A stretch of DNA of 64,000 nt, taken from Limnochorda sp. L945t. Lineage in GTDB: Bacteria > Bacillota > Limnochordia > Limnochordales > Geochordaceae. The stretch spans positions 744,001 through 808,000 of the forward strand of contig NZ_CP141615.1 in the NCBI RefSeq assembly GCF_035593305.1, written 5' to 3'. The notes under the pieces are model-generated. The model saw only the letters and a program-made list of their open reading frames with translations, had not been told where the DNA came from and did not search any database. The number at the start of each line of letters is the position of its first letter. The first letter of the stretch is position 1. Positions 43,223 through 52,022 of the stretch are shown here, piece by piece. The translations under genes were made by a program, and so were the position numbers.

Positions 43223-44056
43223 ATGCAGCGTTTGGCTTCGTGGCCGGCGAAGGTAGTCATTTACATCTTGCTCGGAGCCATGGCGGCCCTGACCGCGTTC
43301 CCGTTCTACTGGATGTTCGTCCTGGCCAGCCACGACCGCTCGACCATCTTCCGGGCGCCGCCGCCCATGTGGTTCGGGGACGCCGCCTCGGCCAACTACC
43401 ACCGGCTCGTGGGAACCCTCCCCTTCTGGCGCAACGCGTGGAACAGCCTCTACACGGCCCTCATGGCCACGGCCACGACGCTGTTCTTCTGCAGCCTGGC
43501 CGGGTTCGGCTTTGCCATGTACGACTTCAAGGGGCGGGATGCGCTGTTCGGGTTCTTGCTGGCCACCATGATGGTGCCGGGGCTTTTGGGGATCATCCCG
43601 TACTACCTGATCATCAAGTGGTTGGGCTGGCTCAACTTCCCCCGGGCGCTGTACGTCCCGGGGATGGCTTCCGCGTTCGGGATCTTCCTGATGCGCCAGT
43701 ACATCGCAAGCGCCGTGCCGGCCGACCTGCTCGACGCCGGGCGCATCGACGGCCTCAGCGAGTTCGGCCTGTACCGCACGGTGGTGGTCCCCCTGATCAA
43801 GCCCGCGATGGGCACGCTCGGCATCATCACCTTCGTCGGGCAGTGGAACAACTTCATGGGCGCCCTCATCGTGCTAAAGGAGCGGGAGGCCTACACGCTC
43901 CCGCTGGCCCTGCGGTCGCTGCAGGGGCTCATCTCGACGGACTGGGGCGCCCTCATGCTGGGGACGGCCCTCAGCGTGCTGCCGCTGCTGATGGCTTTCG
44001 TCGTGGGGTCTCGCCGGATCATCGAGGGGCTCACGGCAGGCGCTTTGAAGGGGTGA
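43223..44056 (+). CDS. Sugar ABC transporter permease (MalG type)
   Basis: 278 aa with six helices: MAALTAFPFYWMFVLASHD (first helix with the family's PFYWM), LLATMMVPGLLGIIPYYLIIKWLGWL, and the EAA motif DLLDAGRIDGLSEFGLYRTVVVPLIKPA. ATG 43223 with GAGGAAGGG upstream, 19 bp after MalF. Forms the channel with the MalF-type subunit. Confidence 0.92.
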   Translation: MQRLASWPAKVVIYILLGAMAALTAFPFYWMFVLASHDRSTIFRAPPPMWFGDAASANYHRLVGTLPFWRNAWNSLYTALMATATTLFFCSLAGFGFAMYDFKGRDALFGFLLATMMVPGLLGIIPYYLIIKWLGWLNFPRALYVPGMASAFGIFLMRQYIASAVPADLLDAGRIDGLSEFGLYRTVVVPLIKPAMGTLGIITFVGQWNNFMGALIVLKEREAYTLPLALRSLQGLISTDWGALMLGTALSVLPLLMAFVVGSRRIIEGLTAGALKG

Positions 44057-44062
44057 GAAGGG

Positions 44063-45412
44063 GTGCTCCGCTTTCCGGAGGGGTTCCTGTGGGGCTGTGC
44101 GACGGCGGCATACCAGATAGAAGGCTCTCCGCTCGCCGATGGTGCCGGCCCGTCGATATGGCACCGGTTCAGCCACACGCCGGGAAACGTCGAACGCGGC
44201 GACACCGGCGACGTGGCCTGCGACCACTACCGCCGGTGGCGGGACGACGTCGCCCTCATGCGGGAGCTGGGGTTGAAGGCGTATCGGTTTTCGGTAGCCT
44301 GGCCCCGAGTGCTGCCGGACGGGCGGGGGGCGGTCAACGAGACGGGCCTGGCTTTCTACCATCGCCTGGTGGACGCGCTGCTCGAAGCCGGCATCGTTCC
44401 CTTCATCACGCTGTATCACTGGGATCTCCCGGGCGCCCTGCAGGACCTCGGTGGCTGGGCCAACCGGGACGTGGCCGGGTGGTTCGCCGACTACGCGGCG
44501 CTCCTGTTTGACCGGTTGGGGGACCGGGTGCGCCATTGGATCACCCTGAACGAGCCGTGGTGTGTGGCGCACCTGGGGTACATCGCCGGCGTCCACGCCC
44601 CCGGGATGCGGGATCTGTGGGCGGGGCTCAGGGCGGTTCACCACCTGCTGCTGGCTCATGGCCGGGCGGTGCAGGCGTTTAGGGCGAGCAACGTCAAAAA
44701 GGGTCGAATAGGCATCACGCTCAACCTGGCCCCTCAGTACCCGGCGAGCCGGTCGGAGGCGGACCTCGCCGCGGCCCAACGCGCCGACGCCTATCACAAT
44801 CGTCTCGTTCTCGACCCCATCTTCAGCGGTCGGTATCCGGAGCTCCTGGTCCGCCGCTTCAACGACGCCTGGCCTGACGCGCCGCAGGCGGACCTCGAGA
44901 CCATTGCCACCCCCATCGACTTTCTCGGCATCAACTACTACAGCCGGGGTGTGGTGGCCCACGCGCCCGGGGCGGGGTTCCTGGAGACGCGGAGCGTTGC
45001 CCAGCCTGGCCCGCACACGGCCATGGGCTGGGAGATCTATCCCGAGGGGCTCTTCGAACTGCTGGTCCGGATCCACGGCGAGTACGGGGGTCCCACCCTC
45101 TACATCACGGAAAACGGCGCGGCTTTCGATGACCGCCTGGAGCCGTCGGGCGGCGTCCATGACACCGACCGGCTCGACTACCTGCGACGGCACTTCCTAC
45201 AGGCGCACCGGGCCATCGAGGCGGGGGTACGGCTGCAGGGCTACTTCGTTTGGTCGCTCATGGACAACTTCGAGTGGGCGCACGGCTATTCGAAGCGCTT
45301 CGGAATCGTCTACGTGGACTACGAGACCCAGCGGCGCGTTATCAAGCAAAGCGGGCACTGGTACCGCGAGATCATCGCTCGAAACGGGCTGGAGAATGGG
45401 GATGCGGTCTGA
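44063..45412 (+). CDS. bglA: Beta-glucosidase (glycoside hydrolase family 1)
   Basis: 449 aa, normal GH1 length, cytoplasmic. N-terminal FPEGFLWGCATAAYQIEGSPLADGAGPSIWHRFSHTPGN is the family signature; acid/base Glu164 lies in TLNEPW and the nucleophile in LYITENGAAFDD near 350; GYFVWSLMDNFEWAHGYSKRFGIVYVDY is the aglycone-site region. It splits beta-glucosides or cellobiose imported by the transporter encoded just upstream. GTG start six bases after MalG's stop. Confidence 0.95.
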   Translation: MLRFPEGFLWGCATAAYQIEGSPLADGAGPSIWHRFSHTPGNVERGDTGDVACDHYRRWRDDVALMRELGLKAYRFSVAWPRVLPDGRGAVNETGLAFYHRLVDALLEAGIVPFITLYHWDLPGALQDLGGWANRDVAGWFADYAALLFDRLGDRVRHWITLNEPWCVAHLGYIAGVHAPGMRDLWAGLRAVHHLLLAHGRAVQAFRASNVKKGRIGITLNLAPQYPASRSEADLAAAQRADAYHNRLVLDPIFSGRYPELLVRRFNDAWPDAPQADLETIATPIDFLGINYYSRGVVAHAPGAGFLETRSVAQPGPHTAMGWEIYPEGLFELLVRIHGEYGGPTLYITENGAAFDDRLEPSGGVHDTDRLDYLRRHFLQAHRAIEAGVRLQGYFVWSLMDNFEWAHGYSKRFGIVYVDYETQRRVIKQSGHWYREIIARNGLENGDAV

Positions 45413-46887
45413 TGGGAGCCGTTGTTCGCCACCGCGCCCTGCTTCCCAGCCGGATCCGGGGCTGGCTCTCCCTGGCTGCCGCGTTGGCCGGCGGGTGGGC
45501 GCTGGCTGGAGCGGGAAGCCGAGCGTGGGAGCCGTCGGAAATCCAGGCGGGGGCGAGCGGGCTTCCTTCCGCCGACGGGGCAGCCGTCACCGCGACCGAG
45601 TGGCCGAGCCGGCCTGTGGGGCGGCTGCCCGAACTGGCCGTGTCGGGCTTCAACTTTGCCAACTTCATGCAGGTGGTGGGATTCGAACGGGAACTGGGCG
45701 AGCTTCGCATCCGTTCCATACGCTTCCCCGCCGGCAACCTTGGGGACCAGAGGGATCGTACGCCGGCCGACCTCGACCTGCTGCGCCGGCACTGGCTGCT
45801 GCTCGGGCGGCCTCAGGTCGTGATGCAGGCGCGGGTCTTCGGCGGGACGCCCCAGCAGGCGGTGGAGGCCGCGCACTATGCCGCGAGCATCGGCTTGCCC
45901 ATCGCTTACTGGGAGATCGGCAACGAGCCGGATCTCTATCCGCCGGCCGGATCCTGGACGCCGGAGGGGTACTGTGAAACCTTCCGCGCCTTTGCCGACG
46001 TCCTCCGGCCTGAGGCCCCACAAGCCCGGTTTGCCGGTCCGGCTGTCTCGGGGGGCAGCCACAAGATGGAGTGGGTGCGCCGGTTCGTCTTCGCCTGCGG
46101 GGACGTCGTGGACGTGGTCACCTGGCACGTCTACCCGACCGACGGCTCCTGGCGCGAAGACGAGGCGCTGGCCACCTCCGCCGAGGTGTCGTCCGAAATC
46201 GAGCTCGTGCGGAGCTGGCTTCGGGACCCCGTGACCAACCCCCGAGGCTGGCGGCGAGCAGGGGAGGTTGGACTTGGCGTCACGGAGTTCGGGCTGTCGT
46301 GGCGTTCGGCCAGCTTCCGCCACCTCGCCGACTTCACGGCCGCGCTGTGGACGGCCGACGTGGCGGGCCGGCTGATGGCCGGAAGGGTCGAACTCGCCCA
46401 GTACTTCGCCTTGCAGGATACCGGGGGCCATGGCCTGCTCGATGGGGCGGGGTTCACCCGGCCCACCTACTACGTCTTCCGGATGCTGAGCGATTTCCGC
46501 GGGAGCGTCGTTCCCGTACGGCTTAACGGTGCCAGGGCCACGGTCTCGGCGTACGCGGTGGCCGGCGACGACGGCATTCTGAGGGTGCTCGTGGTCAACA
46601 CCGATGCTTCGTCGGCGTTCCGGATGCACCTCGAGGCTGCCGAGGGAACAGGTACGCGGGTCCTTTCGGCGGAGCAACTGACCCAGACATCTCTCGAGAC
46701 ATACGATGACGTGGTTTCACTGCCTGCCACCCTTCCTGCCCTGATCGCGCCGCGCTCGGTGACGGTGGTCAGGCTCGGGGTCACGGCGCGCCGTGACCTG
46801 CGCTATGAAGTGGGTAGACGAGCAAGACCACTCGACGCCTGTTCTGAACCGACAGGGGAGCTGCACTTGCGCCTGGAGCGGCTCTAA
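45412..46887 (+). CDS. Secreted clan GH-A glycoside hydrolase (GH39/GH79-like)
   Basis: 491 aa. Signal peptide about 1-40 (LSLAAALAGGWALAGAGSRA). TIM-barrel with YWEIGNEPDLYPP (acid/base Glu in NEP) and GVTEFGLSW (nucleophile Glu), spaced as in clan GH-A families such as GH39 and GH79. Family and substrate cannot be fixed by eye; a beta-xylosidase, heparanase-like or similar exo-enzyme is likely. A C-terminal beta-domain (about 380-460) includes ARATVSAYAVAGDDGILRVLVVNTD. ATG overlaps the GH1 stop by 1 bp (TGATG). Last gene of the operon; it would release oligosaccharides outside for import. Confidence 0.8.
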   Translation: MGAVVRHRALLPSRIRGWLSLAAALAGGWALAGAGSRAWEPSEIQAGASGLPSADGAAVTATEWPSRPVGRLPELAVSGFNFANFMQVVGFERELGELRIRSIRFPAGNLGDQRDRTPADLDLLRRHWLLLGRPQVVMQARVFGGTPQQAVEAAHYAASIGLPIAYWEIGNEPDLYPPAGSWTPEGYCETFRAFADVLRPEAPQARFAGPAVSGGSHKMEWVRRFVFACGDVVDVVTWHVYPTDGSWREDEALATSAEVSSEIELVRSWLRDPVTNPRGWRRAGEVGLGVTEFGLSWRSASFRHLADFTAALWTADVAGRLMAGRVELAQYFALQDTGGHGLLDGAGFTRPTYYVFRMLSDFRGSVVPVRLNGARATVSAYAVAGDDGILRVLVVNTDASSAFRMHLEAAEGTGTRVLSAEQLTQTSLETYDDVVSLPATLPALIAPRSVTVVRLGVTARRDLRYEVGRRARPLDACSEPTGELHLRLERL

Positions 46888-46958
46888 CCGAGCGGACGGC
46901 GTACCCGTGCGGGAAGATTGCGCTGTTCGGCTGCGAGGGTGGCGCTTCAGTCGTCACG

Positions 46959-47078
46959 TTAGCTGCCGGGGGATCCGCAGCCTTCCCTGCTGAGGGCGTC
47001 GATCATGCGCTGGAGGTAGGCCTCGAACCGGCGGAAGGCCTGCTCGAGCTCCTGGCGGATGCGGGGCAGCTCCCTCAC
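46959..47078 (-). CDS. Possible small coiled-coil protein
   Basis: 39-codon minus frame, GTG start, reading MRELPRIRQELEQAFRRFEAYLQRMIDALSREG..., a single amphipathic helix with heptad spacing. It follows the response-regulator gene on the same strand by about 105 bp. No family known and no strong ribosome site; coding status is uncertain. Confidence 0.25.
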   Translation of the reverse strand: MRELPRIRQELEQAFRRFEAYLQRMIDALSREGCGSPGS

Positions 47079-47184
47079 CAGGTGCTCCGTTCGTATCGGC
47101 CGCCGCCGTTCTCAAGGATTCCCGTGGATGAGCTCTCCTTCCCGACGGATGCATGCGGCCAGGCCGGGAGAGGAGCTCTCGTGG

Positions 47185-47934
47185 TCAGCGACCTCGGGCG
47201 GGCCGCACCGGTCCCATTGCTCCCAGCCCTTCCCGAGCGGCCAGGAGGGCGGCCTGGGTGCGGTCGGCGACGCCGAGCTTGCGCAGGATGCGGGTGACGT
47301 GGGACTTGACCGTCGCCTCCGAGATGACCAGCTTCCCGGCGATCTCGGCGTTGCTTTGCCCTTCGGCGAGACAGCGCAGCACGTCCCGTTCTCGGGGGGT
47401 GAGACGGTCGAGGGGCGAGGGCGTCTTCGGCCGGGTCAGCTGCCGCACCACGGTACCCGCCACCGTGCTGCTGAGATAGATGTCTCCGGCCGCCACGGCC
47501 AGGATGGCCCGGGCGAGTTCGTCGGGGCTCACGTCCTTGAGGAGGTAGCCGGCGGCCCCCGCCTCGAGCGCGGGAAGGAGCTTGTCCTCGTCCGAGAAGC
47601 TGGTCAGGGCGAGGCACCGCACGGAGGGGAGTTCCCGTTTCAAGCGCCGGATGGCCTCGATGCCGTGGGTGCCCCACGCCGGCCCGGGTGCCTCATCTAG
47701 GCTCCGTGATGACGGTACGGGAGCCGTACCCAAGGGCATCACGAGGTCGACCAACACGACGTCGGGCAGGTACTTGAGGGCAAGGGAGACGGTCTCCTGA
47801 GCGGTGGCCGCCTCTCCGACCACCTCGATCTGCGGGTGGGTGGCCAGGTACATTTGAATGCCCGTTCTCACGACGCCGTGGTCGTCTGCGAGCAACACCC
47901 GGATGCGCCGCCCCGGCGCGTGGCTTTCAGCCAC
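47185..47934 (-). CDS. NarL/FixJ-type response regulator
   Basis: 249 aa. Receiver domain about 10-145: IRVLLADDHGVVRTGIQMYL (acidic pair), DVVLVDLVMP (phospho-Asp), ALTSFSDED (Thr/Ser), AGAAGYLLKDVSPDEL (Lys). After VMP there is an approximately 20-residue insertion (LGTAPVPSSRSLDEAPGPAW) before GIEAIRRLKREL. LuxR HTH at the C-terminus: LTPRERDVLRCLAEGQSNAEIAGKLVISEATVKSHVTRILRKLGV. GTG 47934 overlaps the kinase stop by 8 bp and is chosen for that coupling; the frame stays open upstream. Confidence 0.9.
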   Translation of the reverse strand: MAESHAPGRRIRVLLADDHGVVRTGIQMYLATHPQIEVVGEAATAQETVSLALKYLPDVVLVDLVMPLGTAPVPSSRSLDEAPGPAWGTHGIEAIRRLKRELPSVRCLALTSFSDEDKLLPALEAGAAGYLLKDVSPDELARAILAVAAGDIYLSSTVAGTVVRQLTRPKTPSPLDRLTPRERDVLRCLAEGQSNAEIAGKLVISEATVKSHVTRILRKLGVADRTQAALLAAREGLGAMGPVRPARGR

Positions 47935-49729
47935 CGGCTTCCACCGGCTCCCGGAACGGGGCAGCGGGTTGGTGCCGGAGAGGTACCCACGCCACGGCAA
48001 CGGTGCCGCGGCCGGGCTTCGACTTCAGGCGCAGCCAGCCCCCTGCCAGCGCGCACCGCTCGGCCATGATGGAAAGCCCGTGCCCCGTCCCATGGGAGTG
48101 GACGGAGGCCACGTCGAACCCGGCGCCGTCGTCAGCCACGGTGATGCGAAGCCCGCCGTCGGGCAGCCCGAGGCGGACGCAAACCGTACGTGCGCCGGCG
48201 TGGCGCAGCGCGTTATGCACCGCCTCCCGGCCCACCATCCACATCGTCTCGAACTGCTCGGCGCTCAGACGGGTGGTCCCGCCAACCGGGCGCCTCGGCC
48301 CTTCCACGCGCACCTGCACCCGGTCTCCCCGGGCCAGGGGATGATAGCGTACGAACTCCCCCAGAGCCGCCGCGAGGTCGGCGACGGTGCGGTGGCGACC
48401 GGGCCGGGGCCGCAGCTCGTGAACCAGGCGGCGCATCTCCTCGAGCGCCGCCCGGGCCCGCACTTCTCCCTGCCCGAGAGCCTCCTGCAGCCGGCCGGGG
48501 TCGCCGCCTCGAGCGGCGTGACGGGCGGCGGCCAGCACCATGGTGAGGGAGAAGAGCTCCTGGCTGACGGCATCGTGCAGCTGCCGCGCCATCCGGTGGC
48601 GTTCCTCCTGCCGGGCCAGTTCTCGAGCCCGGATCCGCAGCCGGCAGCTTTCCAGGGCGAGGGCGAGGTGAGCGCCCAGGGCGCGCAGCGCCTCCTCGGC
48701 AGCCTCGGGCCACGGGACCGCCGCCCAACGCTCGATGAGGATGGCGCCCACGCGGCGCGAGCCCACCCGCACGGGGACGGCGGCCCAGCTCCCGGGAGTG
48801 TCGAGCACCCCCACGGAAAGGCGGCGGCGCCGGGAGCCGGCCGCCGACCCGAGGTGCAGCTTCCCGAAGCGCCACGCCAACCCCAGCAAGCTCCGCCCGG
48901 GAACCTCGACGCCCGCCCGCCATGCAAGCGTGTGGCCCTGCGCCTCGGGGCTGCCCGGCCTGCTCCCCGGGCAGCCCCGCGCCGTCGCCGCCGCCGCCAG
49001 GCGCAGCTCCTCCTCGCCGAGCGCTACGCTCACCGCGTCCACTCCCAGGGCGTCCACGCATGCCTCGGCGAACCGGCCGGCCACTTCTGCGAGGGCGTTC
49101 TCGGCATCGTCCGCGGCTCCCGCCCCGGCCGCTGCCGGCGAGCCGGCGGCCAGCGCCCGGCTGACCCGTTCGACCGCCTCGAAGAGGCGTGCCCGCTGGC
49201 GCTCCCGGACGAACAGCCGCGAGCGCTCGAGCGCGGTGCCGAGGTGCTCGCCGGCCGCCGTCAGCAGGTGGAGCGCGGCCGGGTCGAAGAGCGCCCGCCC
49301 GGGCGAGGCCACGTTGAGGATGCCCAGGGTGCCCGAGGTGCCCTTGAGGGGAACGCTCGCATGGTACACGAGCCCCTGGCGGTCGCCCCGGGCCTCGTCC
49401 AGCCGGCTGCACTGGACGATGTTGACGGCCTCACGCAGCTTTCCGTCGTAGAACTGCCGGAAACACTCGCACAGGCCCCGGCGAAGGGGACGCCACTCGC
49501 CGGCCGAGAGCGCCGGAGGGAGGGCGTGGGCAGCGGTCACCCCCAGGCGCCTGCCGTGCGGCGCGGACAAGAAGAGCCAGGCGGTGCGCAGCCTCAACAG
49601 GCGTACCACCAGGGCCAGCACCTCGTCGAGCGCCGCCTCGACATCGGCGCGGGAGTTGAGGAGCCTGGCGATCCGGTCGAGCACCTCCAGGGCATGCAGA
49701 TCCCCGCTCACGGCGCCCGGCCCGTCCAT
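47927..49729 (-). CDS. GAF-domain sensor histidine kinase (NarX/DesK-like, HisKA_3)
   Basis: 600 aa, no membrane helices, so a cytoplasmic sensor. Two GAF-like domains (about 15-180, and 190-390 with long Ala/Gly-rich linkers), then HisKA_3: RHRMARQLHDAVSQELFSLTMVLAAAR (phospho-His), and HATPase_c: VGREAVHNALRHAGA (N box), LRITVADDGAGFD (G1) and GTGHGLSIMAERCALAGG (G2). Phosphorylates the response regulator encoded directly downstream (8-bp overlap). ATG 49729, 55 bp after the QueA-like gene on the same strand, suggesting a shared transcript. Confidence 0.9.
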   Translation of the reverse strand: MDGPGAVSGDLHALEVLDRIARLLNSRADVEAALDEVLALVVRLLRLRTAWLFLSAPHGRRLGVTAAHALPPALSAGEWRPLRRGLCECFRQFYDGKLREAVNIVQCSRLDEARGDRQGLVYHASVPLKGTSGTLGILNVASPGRALFDPAALHLLTAAGEHLGTALERSRLFVRERQRARLFEAVERVSRALAAGSPAAAGAGAADDAENALAEVAGRFAEACVDALGVDAVSVALGEEELRLAAAATARGCPGSRPGSPEAQGHTLAWRAGVEVPGRSLLGLAWRFGKLHLGSAAGSRRRRLSVGVLDTPGSWAAVPVRVGSRRVGAILIERWAAVPWPEAAEEALRALGAHLALALESCRLRIRARELARQEERHRMARQLHDAVSQELFSLTMVLAAARHAARGGDPGRLQEALGQGEVRARAALEEMRRLVHELRPRPGRHRTVADLAAALGEFVRYHPLARGDRVQVRVEGPRRPVGGTTRLSAEQFETMWMVGREAVHNALRHAGARTVCVRLGLPDGGLRITVADDGAGFDVASVHSHGTGHGLSIMAERCALAGGWLRLKSKPGRGTVAVAWVPLRHQPAAPFREPVEAGG

Positions 49730-49784
49730 CGTCTGCCCAGGCCTTCTTTGCCCGGTTGCCACGCTGGTATCATACCGTACCGCC

Positions 49785-50990
49785 TCACTCGATGAGGCAA
49801 AGATCGCCGAACTCGTGCCAGCGGTACCCGCGAGCCATCGCATCCACGTAGGCCGCGCGGAGGAGCTCCGGATCCGCCAGCGCCGCCATCATGGCCAGGT
49901 GAGTGGTCTGGGGGGCGTGCAGTCCCGTGACCACGGCCCCGACCACGCGCGGGAGGTAACCCGGCCCGATGAAGAGCTCGGTCCAGCCGCTGGTGGCCTC
50001 CACCCGCACCCGGCCCCACCTGGCGCGGGCGGCGCTCTCCAGCGCCCGTACCACCGTCGTGCCCACGGCCACCACGCGCCGGCGTTGCCGCAGAGCCCGG
50101 TCGATCTGGACGGCGCTGCTCGCCGGGATCTCGTACCACTCCGGATAGACCGCTCCCGGGCCCGCCTGGCCGGAGCGCAGTTCGTGGCTCGAGAGTCCCG
50201 TGTGGAGCAGCACTTTGGCCAGCTCCACCCCCCTCCGGCGCAGTTCCCACAGGATCCGGTGCGTGAAAGGGCGTGCCGCAGAGGGCATCTCGGCCGAGCC
50301 CGGCACCTCCCCGACGGCCGTCTGGTAGGCGCTGAGAGGCCACGGCGCCTCCACGTAGCCGTAGCGAACGGGCTCGCCGAAGCGGTTCATCAGCTCCATG
50401 GCACGGCCGTGGACCTCCGCCTCCCAGAGCCGTGCGAACCCTCGGTACCGGTGCAGCAGCTCCACGATGGTGCCGTCGGGGGCCTCGAAGCGTTCGGCGG
50501 GACGGACGGCGTCATCGAGCGGCCGGGTGCCCTCGGCGGCGCGGACTTCGACGACCCAGCGTTCCCGGGATGCGTCGAGGCACGTGGAGAAGTGAAGGCG
50601 CACGCGGCTGCCGTCCGTCGGCCGGCGCACGGGGACGGAGGCGGGGAGGGTCTGGGATGCGTTGAAGACCACCAGGTCGCCCGGCCGGAGCAGCGCGGGC
50701 AGCTCGGTGAAGCGATGGTGTTCGAAGCGCCGCCTGGCTCTTTGCACCACCAGCAGGCGCACGTCCTCGCGCTCGCGGCCCTCGGCTTCGGGCGGGGCAG
50801 CCGCCACGGTCCCGTCCGGGAGGACGAGGCCCGAGAGGGCTGGGGGGAGCGGAGGCGGTGCCTCTCCGGGCCGGGTGGCGCCGTTCGTACGGGCCGTACG
50901 GAGCTTGCGTATCCATCCGTCCAGTTCCGCCTGGCGCCTGCGTTCGGCCATGATCTCCTGGGCCAGCCGCAAATCGGGGTAGGGCAACAT
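49785..50990 (-). CDS. QueA-like protein (S-adenosylmethionine:tRNA ribosyltransferase-isomerase family), divergent
   Basis: 401 aa; canonical QueA is about 350. QueA adds the epoxycyclopentanediol part of queuosine to tRNA. The fold is recognisable (LRPGDLVVFNASQTLPASV, LAKVLLHTGLSS, VVAVGTTVVRALESAA, LFIGPGYLPRVVGAVVTGLHAP), but key motifs differ: NNTRV is NASQT, AAPTAGLHF is EMPSAARPF, LHVGxGTFxPV is LHTGLSSHELR, and YGDAM is FGDLC. It has an approximately 50-residue N-terminal extension. No other queuosine gene is nearby. It follows an SDR gene by 9 bp, a pairing I recall from actinobacterial genomes. Its real substrate may not be tRNA. Confidence 0.75.
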   Translation of the reverse strand: MLPYPDLRLAQEIMAERRRQAELDGWIRKLRTARTNGATRPGEAPPPLPPALSGLVLPDGTVAAAPPEAEGREREDVRLLVVQRARRRFEHHRFTELPALLRPGDLVVFNASQTLPASVPVRRPTDGSRVRLHFSTCLDASRERWVVEVRAAEGTRPLDDAVRPAERFEAPDGTIVELLHRYRGFARLWEAEVHGRAMELMNRFGEPVRYGYVEAPWPLSAYQTAVGEVPGSAEMPSAARPFTHRILWELRRRGVELAKVLLHTGLSSHELRSGQAGPGAVYPEWYEIPASSAVQIDRALRQRRRVVAVGTTVVRALESAARARWGRVRVEATSGWTELFIGPGYLPRVVGAVVTGLHAPQTTHLAMMAALADPELLRAAYVDAMARGYRWHEFGDLCLIE

Positions 50991-50999
50991 GGTACCTGT

Positions 51000-51776
51000 T
51001 CACCCCCCGAGCGTGACACGAAGCGGGACGGATGGCCCGGGCGGCGGGGCGGACGGGTCCAGCAGGGACTCCGCCAGATCCGCCATCTTGCGGGCGACCC
51101 GGCGCGGGTCGGCCAGGGCCGACGGATCCGCATCGGGAACGGCCGCCCGGTGCATGGCGGTGTCCATGTCGCCCGGATCCACGGCGACGAACCGGACCGA
51201 GCGCCCGGCCAGTTCGTGCGCGAAGGTGCGGGTCACGAGTTCGAGAGCCGCTTTGCTGGCGCCGTAGACCCCCCACCCGGGGTATCCTTCGAGGGCCGCG
51301 TCCGACGTGACGCTGACCACGAGCGCCCGGGGCGCCGCCTCGAGCAGGGGCCAGGCCAGCTGGATCAGGCGTACCGGCGCCAGCACGTTGGTGCGGAAGA
51401 CGGGTTCGAAAGCCTCGAACGGCACCTCCAAGAGCGAGGGAAGGGGCACCGGCCCCAGGGCCGATGCGTTGTGGACGAGGAGGTCGAGACGGCCCCAGCG
51501 GCGGGCGACCGCATCGACGAGGGCGGCCCGGTCGGCTTCGACCGAGACGTCGGCCCGCCGGGCGAGGAGCCGGGCACCGGGGCATTCCTGCTCGAGTTGG
51601 GCGACTGCGGCGAGCAGCTGCTCCTCATGACGAGCCGCCATGGCGACGACCCACCCCCGGCAGGCGAGTTCCCGGGTCAGCGCGAGCCCCAACCCCTGGC
51701 TCGCGCCGGTGACGAGCGCCACCCGTGCCGGCGTCTCCTGCGGAGACGCTGCGGATGATGAGGCAAAGAAGGTCAT
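51000..51776 (-). CDS. SDR-family oxidoreductase
   Basis: 258 aa Rossmann-fold short-chain dehydrogenase. VALVTGASQGLGLALTRELACRGW (TGxxxGxG), ADVSVEADRAALVD, LLVHNASALG (NNAG motif region), SVTSDAALEGYPGWGVYGASKAALE with the catalytic Ser/Tyr-x3-Lys, and VAVDPGDMDTAMH. Cofactor NAD(P). ATG 51776 with GTGGGG upstream. First gene of a unit with the QueA-like, kinase and regulator genes (9-bp gap to the QueA-like gene); two palindromes lie 40-95 bp upstream. Confidence 0.88.
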   Translation of the reverse strand: MTFFASSSAASPQETPARVALVTGASQGLGLALTRELACRGWVVAMAARHEEQLLAAVAQLEQECPGARLLARRADVSVEADRAALVDAVARRWGRLDLLVHNASALGPVPLPSLLEVPFEAFEPVFRTNVLAPVRLIQLAWPLLEAAPRALVVSVTSDAALEGYPGWGVYGASKAALELVTRTFAHELAGRSVRFVAVDPGDMDTAMHRAAVPDADPSALADPRRVARKMADLAESLLDPSAPPPGPSVPLRVTLGG

Positions 51777-51813
51777 GCAACCCCACGCTCCCGTCCGATC
51801 GGCAATGTCGATG

Positions 51814-51869
51814 GCATCGAGCGATGTCCGGCTCATCGAGCGACCGACATCCGTTGCATCGAACGATGC
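51814..51869. promoter_or_regulatory. Twin palindromes 42 bp apart upstream of the SDR gene
   Basis: GCATCGAGCGATGT (51814-51827) and GCATCGAACGATGC (51856-51869) share the form GCATCG-A-x-CGATGc/t; the second is a perfect 6+6 palindrome. Their centres are 42 bp apart (four helical turns), and a partial third copy (CTCATCGAGCGACC) lies between them. Located in the divergent region between the SDR and the nucleotidyltransferase genes. Probably operators for an unidentified regulator. Confidence 0.5.
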
Positions 51870-52022
51870 CTGCTGCAGGATCGCCCGGGGCACCCGGTGG
51901 GGTCTTCCGGCGCCGGGATGAATCGGTTTACGACCTTCGGATGATGGGTGGGCACCTCGACAGGAGTAGACGAAATCGAGGGGCTCGGCTATACTGCCCC
52001 CGGGCCGAGGGGAGAAAGTCAG

